Source: DAITPV01 sp050692555 (GTDB lineage Bacteria; Actinomycetota; UBA4738; CALAEC01). Taken from it: a stretch of DNA of 6,231 nucleotides. The DNA is taken from the NCBI GenBank assembly GCA_050692555.1, contig JBOGVS010000064.1:1-6231 (forward strand), read 5' to 3'. The notes beneath the pieces are model-generated. The model was given only the letters and a program-made list of their open reading frames with translations. It made no database searches and was not told the DNA's origin. Shown here in pieces: positions 1 to 4,215 of this stretch. The position numbers were made by a program, and so were the translations under genes. Each line of letters opens with the position of its first letter. The stretch's first letter is position 1.

Positions 1-2
1 GG

Positions 3-215
3 ACGGCTTCCCGGACCGCCTACGCCTTCGTGCTGTTCCCCGCGGTGGCCTCCCTCATGGGCCTGTGGCTGGAGGGCGACCCGATCACTCTGGCCCTGGC
101 GCTCGGCGGGATCATCGTACTGGGCGGCGTGTATGTCGGGGCTCTGCACGGAGCCATGTCGGGGGAGCCTGCCCGGGAGACGGACCTTCTCCACACTCAG
201 CGAAACCGCAGGTAA
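3..215 (+). CDS. EamA/DMT-superfamily permease, C-terminal fragment
   Basis: The gene enters from outside the window; the open frame runs from base 3 to a TAA at 213-215, giving about 70 residues. Two hydrophobic stretches are visible: AYAFVLFPAVASLMGLWL, then ITLALALGGIIVLGGVYVGAL after the short polar link EGDP. A last membrane pair separated by a (G/E)xPIT-type turn and followed by a short polar tail is the usual end of EamA (DMT, RhaT-like) inner-membrane transporters, which export metabolites or amino acids. Substrate cannot be told from this piece. The last residues (HTQRNRR) are encoded by a short motif, AAACCGCAGGT, that recurs twice in the noncoding 1.9-2.05 kb region, so the tail may have been altered by a repeat. 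A strong terminator follows. The family call is fairly safe; the specific function is unknown. Confidence 0.8.
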   Translation, partial: TASRTAYAFVLFPAVASLMGLWLEGDPITLALALGGIIVLGGVYVGALHGAMSGEPARETDLLHTQRNRR

Positions 216-239
216 AAGACGCCATCGGCGGCTTCTGGG

Positions 240-263
240 ATCGAGGGGCCGCCTCGATTTTTT
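240..263 (+). terminator. Intrinsic terminator after the permease gene
   Basis: A perfect 7-bp stem (ATCGAGG at 240-246 with CCTCGAT at 252-258), a 5-base loop GGCCG, and a run of six T (258-263) form a textbook rho-independent terminator 25 bases after the permease stop. It separates the permease from the nuclease gene, which therefore needs its own promoter in the short stretch before 302. Confidence 0.9.
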
Positions 264-301
264 CCCAACTCTTTGCCTAAGTTCGGCTTGGAGAATCATC
301 C

Positions 302-1174
302 TTGGGTCGAAGCCCGCCCGGATCCTGCGGCGATAATGCCGCTGTGGGGGAGCCGCGGGTCTTCCGGGTGGGGTTGAACCCCGAGGAGGGGAGCAGTCTC
401 CCGTACCTCCTCGAGCTGCCGGTCGACGGAGGCGTGATCCTCAAGGCGCGCGAGCCGTGGCCAACGTCCTCTCGTGTGTACTGCCATCCATGGGAGGGCC
501 CGTGGCCGAAGGAGGCGGAGATCGTCGAGGAAGTCCCCGTGCGCCGCTGCGTCCGGCGGGGACCCGCGATCGACCTGGTGCTCGAGCGCGGGAGCAAGAA
601 CCGGGCGCAGTTCGTGTTCACCGAGGTGCGGGCCCGCCCCGCGATCTTCTGGCAGACGCGCAAGGTGGCCCGGGCCGCCCGCCCCGGGGTTCGGGTGCCC
701 TCTCGCAGGGCATCGGGGTTCGATGCGCTACTCATCGAGGTTGATACCCGCGAACGCTACCCGTACAAGTTCTCGGGGCGGCGCGTCGAGACCACCCGGG
801 TTGCCCTTCCCGCCGGGGACTACGCGGTGCAGGCGGGGAACCGGATAGTCGCGGCGGTGGAGCGGAAGACGGAGGAGAACCTTGCCGCATCCCTATCCGA
901 CGGGTCGCTCGGCTTCGTGATGGGTGAGCTCGCGTCGCTGCCCGCCGCCGCGGTGGTCGTGGAAGGGCGGTACTCCTCGCTGTTCAAGGTCCCCAAGGTC
1001 ACGCCTGGATGGCTCCCCGAGGTGCTCTCCGGCCTCCAGGTCCGCTACCCGGGTGCACCAATCGTGTTCTGCGAGAACCGCAAGCTCGCCGAGGAGTACA
1101 CCTACCGGTTCCTGGCGGCAGCGCTCCGGGATCTCGGGCAAGGCCCAGGGACCGCAGAAGGCCCCAACGCGTGA
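302..1174 (+). CDS. ERCC4-domain (XPF/MUS81-type) nuclease
   Basis: A 290-residue protein. Residues about 20-135 form an N-terminal domain found with actinobacterial ERCC4 proteins (FRVGLNPEEGSSLPYLLELP, then RVYCHPWEGPW). From about residue 145 comes an ERCC4 nuclease fold: VDTRER (D148), LPAGDYAV (D173), VERK (E187-K189). This matches the GD-Xn-ERK-X3-D metal-binding signature of XPF/MUS81 nucleases, which cut branched or flap DNA, except that the final Asp is Asn (N193, in ERKTEEN). The C-terminus, with GRYSSLFKVPKVTPGW and a KLAEEYTYRFLAAAL helix, fits the bacterial family. The TTG at 302 has GGAG at 290-293. GTG at 344 or 368 would also fit, since family similarity begins near residue 20, but neither has an obvious ribosome site. 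The stop overlaps the next gene's GTG, implying translational coupling. Cellular role is presumed DNA repair or processing and is not established by the sequence. Confidence 0.85.
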   Translation: MGRSPPGSCGDNAAVGEPRVFRVGLNPEEGSSLPYLLELPVDGGVILKAREPWPTSSRVYCHPWEGPWPKEAEIVEEVPVRRCVRRGPAIDLVLERGSKNRAQFVFTEVRARPAIFWQTRKVARAARPGVRVPSRRASGFDALLIEVDTRERYPYKFSGRRVETTRVALPAGDYAVQAGNRIVAAVERKTEENLAASLSDGSLGFVMGELASLPAAAVVVEGRYSSLFKVPKVTPGWLPEVLSGLQVRYPGAPIVFCENRKLAEEYTYRFLAAALRDLGQGPGTAEGPNA

Positions 1175-1389
1175 GGCTCACGCGACACGCCAAGAACCGG
1201 CTGCGCTGGATCGAGCGGCGACACCCTGGCGTCACGGAGACAGGACTCATCGAGGCTCTTCCCGCCTCGGAGACCATCGGATACGATGACCGCGGAAACC
1301 GTCGGGCTCGGCTGGTCCTCGGAGGGACCGGCCTGACGGTCGTGATCGACGAAGCGCAGGGCATCGTCATCACCGTGTGGGTGGAGTGA
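1171..1389 (+). CDS. DUF4258 domain protein (toxin-like)
   Basis: A 72-residue protein beginning MRLTRHAKNRLRWIERRHPG. The start (T-R-H-A-x-x-R), then an acidic helix (VTETGLIEALPASETIGYDD) and beta strands ending in VVIDEAQGIVITVWVE, is the layout of DUF4258, a small fold resembling RelE/BrnT-type toxins. I chose GTG 1171 because it is where family similarity begins, it overlaps the nuclease TGA (GTGA at 1171-1174), and it has an AGAAGG at 1157-1162. The frame stays open upstream to 1009, but that part only shadows the nuclease gene. The DUF2283 gene starts 6 bases after its stop; such DUF4258/DUF2283 pairs are seen as toxin-antitoxin-like modules. RNase activity is not shown here and is only inferred from the fold. 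Confidence 0.75.
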   Translation: MRLTRHAKNRLRWIERRHPGVTETGLIEALPASETIGYDDRGNRRARLVLGGTGLTVVIDEAQGIVITVWVE

Positions 1390-1395
1390 TCGGAC

Positions 1396-1635
1396 ATGGC
1401 TGTCTACACATACGACGCTGAAGCGGACGTGCTGTACGTCCTCCTTGCCGTGGAGCAGGAGGCGGCGATCGACCGCACCGAAGAACTCGGTCCCGCCCTC
1501 CACGTGGACCTCGATGGCCGTGGCGAGGTGGTGGGCGTCGAGTTTCTCTACCCACGCACTCATGGAGTGAACGTGGGGAAGGTCAATGAGCGGTACGGGA
1601 TCGACCTCGAGATCCCCTTTACCTTCGCAGCCTAG
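1396..1635 (+). CDS. DUF2283 domain protein, partner of the DUF4258 protein
   Basis: A 79-residue acidic protein, MAVYTYDAEADVLYVLLAVEQ at its start. The YD-x-EAD-x-LY-V strand, the central VDLDGRGEVVGVEFL segment and the short length are characteristic of DUF2283, a small beta-rich family commonly encoded next to DUF4258 or RelE-like proteins. ATG 1396 has a GGAG at 1383-1386, inside the end of the preceding gene, at good spacing. Gene order (nuclease, DUF4258, DUF2283) and the 6-base gap indicate one transcript. In a toxin-antitoxin reading this would be the antitoxin, but it has no visible DNA-binding motif, so autoregulation is not evident. The tail GIDLEIPFTFAA is intact and the stop is TAG. 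No terminator with a T-run was found just downstream. Confidence 0.8.
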   Translation: MAVYTYDAEADVLYVLLAVEQEAAIDRTEELGPALHVDLDGRGEVVGVEFLYPRTHGVNVGKVNERYGIDLEIPFTFAA

Positions 1636-1700
1636 AACGCTGGATTCTTCATCGCGGGTGCCAACCACCTGGATCATGCGTTCGGGTCGGCTTGCCTCGG

Positions 1701-1718
1701 TGCAAACCGTTTGCAAAC
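1701..1718 (+). repeat. Direct repeat, copy 1, with internal palindrome
   Basis: TGCAAACCGTTTGCAAAC matches 2071-2088 in 17 of 18 positions. It contains two TGCAAAC heptamers 11 bases apart, and GCAAAC-C-GTTTGC (1702-1714) is a perfect inverted repeat around one base. It could be a protein-binding site such as an integrase arm site or an operator; the function is unknown. Confidence 0.7.
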
Positions 1719-1725
1719 GAACCAC

Positions 1726-1762
1726 GCGGACTTCGGCTGCACAGGGCGGACTTCGGCGGCAC
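1726..1762 (+). repeat. 17-base tandem repeat, 20-base period
   Basis: GCGGACTTCGGCTGCAC (1726-1742) is followed at a 20-base offset by GCGGACTTCGGCGGCAC (1746-1762), 16 of 17 identical. After it, 1775-1813 continues with about four degenerate units of the type (A/C)GACGGCAC. This low-complexity tract occupies the place where the 5' half of the tRNA would be expected. Confidence 0.65.
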
Positions 1763-1824
1763 GAAGCCCGGACAGGACGGCACGGAACGGCACCAGACGG
1801 ACCAGACGGCACGAGGCCACCGGT

Positions 1825-1869
1825 CTCATAACCCAGAGGTCGCTGGTTCAAATCCAGCCCGCGCAACCA
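1825..1869 (+). tRNA. tRNA-Met(CAU) 3' half, truncated; probable attachment-site scar
   Basis: The sequence reads as an anticodon loop CTCATAA (1825-1831, anticodon CAT), the 3' anticodon strand CCCAG (1832-1836), a variable loop, and a perfect T arm with stem GCTGG/CCAGC (1842-1846, 1854-1858) around loop TTCAAAT. A 7-base 3' acceptor strand (1859-1865), a discriminator A and an encoded CCA (1867-1869) complete it. The expected 5' anticodon strand CTGGG is missing; the bases present (CCGGT, 1820-1824) mismatch twice. No D arm or matching 5' acceptor strand lies upstream. So only the half from the anticodon loop to CCA is present, the segment that tRNA-targeting integrases carry as attachment site. 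It cannot make a functional tRNA. Confidence 0.8.
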
Positions 1870-1902
1870 ACCCAAAAGTGCTGGTCAGGAGGGGTGTCGA
1901 GG

Positions 1903-1924
1903 AATCGGCGCCCCTTCGCCGATT
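1903..1924. repeat. Perfect 8-bp hairpin
   Basis: AATCGGCG (1903-1910) and CGCCGATT (1917-1924) pair perfectly around the 6-base loop CCCCTT. There is no T-run on either side, so it is not a standard terminator. It is immediately followed by a TGCAAAC heptamer (1926). Confidence 0.7.
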
Positions 1925-1936
1925 GTGCAAACGAAT

Positions 1937-2049
1937 AACCCAGCGAGGTTTCGGGATCTCCGCCTCTGCAAAACCGCAGGTAGATGGCCATGTCGGCTCG
2001 CTGGGCTGCGGAGGGGTCACAACCCAGCGAGCGTCGCAAAGCCGCAGGT
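1937..2049 (+). repeat. Two-part direct repeat and 9-bp hairpin
   Basis: AACCCAGCGAG occurs at 1937-1947 and 2021-2031, each followed by GCAAA(A/G)CCGCAGGT (1968-1981 and 2036-2049) at different spacings of 20 and 4 bases. Between them CTCGCTGGG (1997-2005) pairs perfectly with CCCAGCGAG (2023-2031), a 9-bp stem with a 17-base loop. The first AACCCAG is preceded by AT, echoing ATAACCCAG in the tRNA fragment. Confidence 0.65.
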
Positions 2050-2070
2050 CACGAGCGCGGGAAACGTCGC

Positions 2071-2088
2071 TGCAAACCATTTGCAAAC
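2071..2088 (+). repeat. Direct repeat, copy 2, with internal palindrome
   Basis: TGCAAACCATTTGCAAAC differs from 1701-1718 at one base. The substitution lies in the palindrome centre, leaving GCAAA/TTTGC arms. It lies 6 bases before the IS481 target duplication. Confidence 0.7.
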
Positions 2089-2093
2089 CCCCG

Positions 2094-2109
2094 AGCCCGA
2101 TCCGAGACG
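2094..2109 (+). repeat. 16-bp target-site duplication, left copy
   Basis: AGCCCGATCCGAGACG is identical to 3462-3477 and ends exactly where the TGTG terminus of the insertion sequence begins. The flanking bases differ on both outer sides, so the match is exactly 16 bases. Confidence 0.85.
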
Positions 2110-2116
2110 TGTGATG

Positions 2117-2184
2117 TCCGGATACATGCCTGACAGATCGTTCCGGACACATCGCTGACAGGTGTTCCGGATGCATCCCTGACA
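2117..2184 (+). repeat. Three iterated transposase-site-like units in the IS left end
   Basis: Three 19-base units of the form TCCGGA-x(5-8)-CTGACA lie at 2117-2135, 2142-2160 and 2166-2184, with offsets of 25 and 24 bases. The best-fitting example is TCCGGATGCATCCCTGACA. The outermost unit lies within the terminal inverted repeat; the inner two lie between it and the gene. They probably bind the transposase and may also bear on its promoter. Confidence 0.8.
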
Positions 2185-2230
2185 CCACCCAAACTGGCCT
2201 GACCTTCCCCGACAGCACGGGGAGGTGGGC

Positions 2231-3406
2231 ATGAGCCTGAGGGTGGTGACGATGGCCGAGCTGAGGCTGGAGGTCCTCCTCGAGCCGGAGCGCACCGGCG
2301 ACTCGGTAGCCGAGGTGTGCCGCCGGCGAGGGATCTCAAGAGAGACCTTCTACGAGTACCGGCGCCGCTACGAGGACGAAGGGGTCGTGGGCCTCGAACC
2401 CAGGCCCAGGCGTCCGGTCCGCTCTCCTCGACAGATCGACGTCGACCTGGAGGTGGAGATCTGTCGGATGCGCAAGGACCACCAGAGGTGGGGTGCCCGC
2501 AGGATCCGGGCGGAGCTCCGCCGGGGTGGGATCGATCCACCAGCGGTCTCCACGATCCATCAGGTGCTCCGGCGCAACCACCTGGTGGCCGACCAGCCGA
2601 AGAAGCGACCCAAGGCCACCAGACGTTTCGAGCGAGAGGTCCCCAACGACCTGTGGCAGATCGACGCCACCAAGGCGCACCTGGAAGGTGGGCATGAGGT
2701 GTGGATCGTGGACGCTCTGGACGATCACGCCCGGTACCTTCTGGCCGCCCAGGCCTGTCTTGGCCCGACCGGTGAGGCCGCCTGGGCCTGCTTCGAGACT
2801 GCATCCTCCCGGTTCGGGCTTCCCCGCCAGCTCCTGTCGGACAACGGCCTGTGCTTCACGGGGCGCCTGCACCGGGTGGTGGTGGAGTTCGAGCGGAAGG
2901 TCCGGTCCCTTGGAGTCTCATTCATCAACTCCCGCCCGGACCACCCGGAGACCCTGGGCAAGCTGGAGCGGTTCCACAAGACCCTGAAGGAGTGGCTCGC
3001 CGACGAAGGGCCACCCAGGGATCTCGCCCACCTGCAGGAACTGCTCGACCGGTTCCGGGTCCAGTACAACGAGGACCGGCCCCACCAGGGGATCGCAGAT
3101 GCCACCCCGGCGGAGCGCTACCGCCCGGGGCCCGGAGGCATCGGGCCAACCGACGTGCTCGCCGAGCCCCACTACCCCCACGGAGCCATCCTCCGCAGGG
3201 TGTGGGGGCACGGTGTGGTCACCTACGACAATCGAACCATCGGCCTGGGCATGCGATGGACCGGCCTCACCGTCCGGATCGTCCCAGCCGGAGAGCTCAT
3301 CCACGTGTACTACGGCAAGGTCTTGGTCCGGTCCCTCGCCCTCGACCCCACTCGGCGGCACCAACCACTGCCGAGGACGCACAGGGGGGTGGTCGCCACG
3401 AGTTAG
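2231..3406 (+). CDS. IS481-family DDE transposase
   Basis: A 391-residue transposase. An N-terminal helix-turn-helix (residues about 20-55, VAEVCRRRGISRETFYEYRRR) and a second basic helical region (about 70-125, with RWGARRIRAEL) precede an RNase H-like integrase core. The DDE triad is visible: D145 in LWQIDATK, D204 in LLSDNGLCF, E246 in LGKLERFHKTLK. The first pair is separated by 58 residues, as usual for the family; the second gap is 41, owing to a six-residue-longer segment (VVVEFERKVRSLGV) seen in one IS481 branch. The core ends with YNEDRPHQGI and a C-terminal beta domain. I chose ATG 2231, with GGAGG at 2221-2225, over an in-frame GTG at 2225 that lies inside that ribosome site. It is full length and uninterrupted. 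Confidence 0.95.
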   Translation: MSLRVVTMAELRLEVLLEPERTGDSVAEVCRRRGISRETFYEYRRRYEDEGVVGLEPRPRRPVRSPRQIDVDLEVEICRMRKDHQRWGARRIRAELRRGGIDPPAVSTIHQVLRRNHLVADQPKKRPKATRRFEREVPNDLWQIDATKAHLEGGHEVWIVDALDDHARYLLAAQACLGPTGEAAWACFETASSRFGLPRQLLSDNGLCFTGRLHRVVVEFERKVRSLGVSFINSRPDHPETLGKLERFHKTLKEWLADEGPPRDLAHLQELLDRFRVQYNEDRPHQGIADATPAERYRPGPGGIGPTDVLAEPHYPHGAILRRVWGHGVVTYDNRTIGLGMRWTGLTVRIVPAGELIHVYYGKVLVRSLALDPTRRHQPLPRTHRGVVATS

Positions 3407-3410
3407 CGTG

Positions 3411-3454
3411 TGTCAGAGAAGTCCCCGGTACACGGTGTCAGGGATCTCTCCGGA
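3411..3454 (-). repeat. Two matching iterated units in the IS right end
   Basis: On the minus strand TCCGGAGAGATCCCTGACA (3454-3436) and ACCGGGGACTTCTCTGACA (3429-3411) repeat the left-end unit at a 25-base offset. The inner one begins 5 bases after the transposase stop codon. Confidence 0.8.
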
Positions 3455-3461
3455 ACGCACA

Positions 3462-3477
3462 AGCCCGATCCGAGACG
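3462..3477 (+). repeat. 16-bp target-site duplication, right copy
   Basis: AGCCCGATCCGAGACG, identical to 2094-2109. On the minus strand it continues the reading frame of the regulator remnant at 3478-3656, so the original uninterrupted sequence can be rebuilt by removing the insertion sequence and one copy. Confidence 0.85.
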
Positions 3478-3656
3478 CACGGGAGATCTTCTTCGGCGCC
3501 TGTGGCAGCACCGTTGCTGGGCGGTCCGATTCTTCCGCGGGCCGAAGCACCCATCGGTACCCGATTCCCTGGTCCGTGGTGATGATCCTGGAGCTGCTGG
3601 GGGTCGGCTTCGATCTTCCTTTCGGAGCTGGCTGATGAAGACCCGCAGCACGTTGA
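3478..3656 (-). pseudogene. KdpE/OmpR-type response regulator, C-terminal winged-helix remnant
   Basis: Read on the minus strand, three consecutive frames together spell the end of an OmpR/KdpE DNA-binding domain: NVLRVFISQLRK (to about 3619), KIEADPQQLQ (3617-3588), then IITTDQGIGYRWVLRP (from 3586). The order hLRV-hI-xLR-x-KIE-x-DP, followed by a TE/TD-x-GIGYR-hh strand, is the recognition helix and C-terminal wing of KdpE-like regulators. One extra G near 3618 and another near 3587 break the frame, so no functional protein can result. The receiver domain is absent; the remnant stops at 3655-3660, where IS3 sequence begins. The third frame stays open through the target duplication and, without the IS481 copy, would continue into the 2.0-kb repeat region. 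The family call rests on about 40 residues. Confidence 0.7.
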
Positions 3657-3773
3657 GGTCGCCGGCTGCTCGAGCCGATCGGAGACGTCCCGCCCGCAGA
3701 GTGCGAGGCCGCCTACTCTCGGAAGGAGATGCCAGGGAAGCTCGACGGACTCAGACAGTCGAGTCTCCGGTGA
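3657..3773 (+). pseudogene. IS3-family transposase (OrfB), C-terminal fragment
   Basis: In frame from 3657 the translation gives GRRLLEPIGDVPPAECEAAY, then SRKEMPGKLDGLRQSSLR and TGA. R-R-L-x(2-5)-G-x-x-PPAE-x-E-x-A-Y is the conserved end of IS3-family DDE transposases, just downstream of the catalytic Glu region. All catalytic residues lie in the missing part. Immediately upstream the frame has a TGA (3651-3656 reads CGT TGA), so there is no start and no product. Family assignment is fairly safe from the PPAE motif and the adjacent terminal repeat; the subgroup is not determinable. Confidence 0.75.
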
Positions 3774-3788
3774 ACCCGGGGTGGTTCA
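3657..3788 (+). mobile_element. IS3-family element, 3' end remnant
   Basis: About 130 bases remain. They comprise the end of the transposase frame, its TGA (3771-3773), and CCGGGGTGGTTCA (3776-3788), whose reverse complement TGAACCACCCCGG has the form of an actinobacterial IS3 terminal repeat. The element's left portion is missing. The junction with the regulator remnant at about 3655-3660 is abrupt, indicating a deletion or a one-ended rearrangement. Confidence 0.7.
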
Positions 3789-4215
3789 GGATCAAAGAAG
3801 CAAGCAGTTCGAGTCTGAGGCCAATACCTCGAGGCACCTGCTGGCCGTCTCTGGCGACACTGGGCGCCATGTCTCATGGCCACATGGCAATGCATCCATA
3901 ACGTCAACAGGCGAAAACCTCGGCCTGGATCTTGATCGCTTGGGCCAGCGGAGGCAGGCCCGTACTCCGATCCGTTCCCGACGCGGCCCTCCGGGCCCTG
4001 GCCGTGGCCGCGGTCGTGCTCGCGGCGGGTGCAATAGCCACCCGGCTCTAGCGACCTCGGAACCAGTCGGACCATCATCAACCGGTCTCCAGCGCGTTCT
4101 CGCAGGCCCTCTTGGCGTTGCCCGGGCCGATGGGGCGCCCGGCCACTCGCCAACTGATGGCGCGGGTGTGGCGCAACTATTTCGGCGATCGATCCCAGGA
4201 AGGCCCCTACCCAGA
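3789..4215. other. No convincing gene; possible decayed C-terminal fragments
   Basis: Frames are open on both strands, as expected at this GC content, but none reads as a full protein. In one plus frame, 3932-4051 ends in VPDAALRALAVAAVVLAAG and AIATRL plus TAG, a hydrophobic helix like the last segment of a membrane protein (TauE/SafE-like is a guess). The same frame resumes from 4052 to a TAA at 4217-4219 with ALLALPGPMGRPATR and RVWRNYFGDRSQEGPYPD, protein-like but unrecognised. Neither has a credible start with a ribosome site. I treat both as possible debris from neighbouring deletions. No T-run terminator for the sigma gene was found. Confidence 0.4.

Larger units (their letters stand above)
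1636..2109. other. Gene-free, repeat-rich integration-scar region
   Basis: No reading frame here resembles a protein. The stretch contains TGCAAAC five times on the plus strand (1701, 1712, 1926, 2071, 2082), a 17-base tandem repeat, a run of short GACGGCAC-like units, the 3' half of a tRNA-Met, two perfect hairpins and copies of AAACCGCAGGT. This density of structure, together with the half tRNA, suggests the flank of an integrated element whose integrase is not in the window. The IS481 insertion follows directly. Confidence 0.6.
2110..3461 (+). mobile_element. IS481-family insertion sequence, structurally complete, 1352 bp
   Basis: The element is bounded by a perfect 16-bp direct duplication. 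Its termini are imperfect inverted repeats, both starting TGTG. Across the first 26 bases the left end (2110-2135) and the reverse complement of the right end (3436-3461) agree at 20 positions, and the match continues inward for about another 25. It carries a single transposase gene with all three catalytic residues. The identical target duplication and intact gene point to recent transposition and possible present activity. No passenger gene is present. The copy landed at the edge of a decayed regulator gene. Confidence 0.9.

Noticed and set aside
1102..1875. Minus-strand 257-residue frame with GLDLNQRPLGYE
   Set aside because: It is the antisense of the tRNA-Met 3' half, a well-known source of spurious proteins; the rest shadows the nuclease, DUF4258 and DUF2283 genes.
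1692..2114. Plus-strand 140-residue frame through the repeats and tRNA fragment
   Set aside because: It translates the heptamer repeats and tRNA bases directly, has no ribosome site, and ends inside the IS481 terminus.
2117..2184. Regular repeats as a CRISPR array
   Set aside because: The units are imperfect, separated by about 5-6 bases, limited to three copies, and mirrored at the other end of the IS, so they are IS end sites.
1826..2218. Minus-strand 130-residue frame ending AGFEPATSGL
   Set aside because: This is another antisense frame of the same tRNA fragment, extended through repeats and the IS481 left end; there is no protein family.
3410..3901. Plus-strand 163-residue frame after the transposase
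   Set aside because: It crosses the IS481 end, the regulator remnant (antisense) and the IS3 fragment in the wrong frame, so it is chance.
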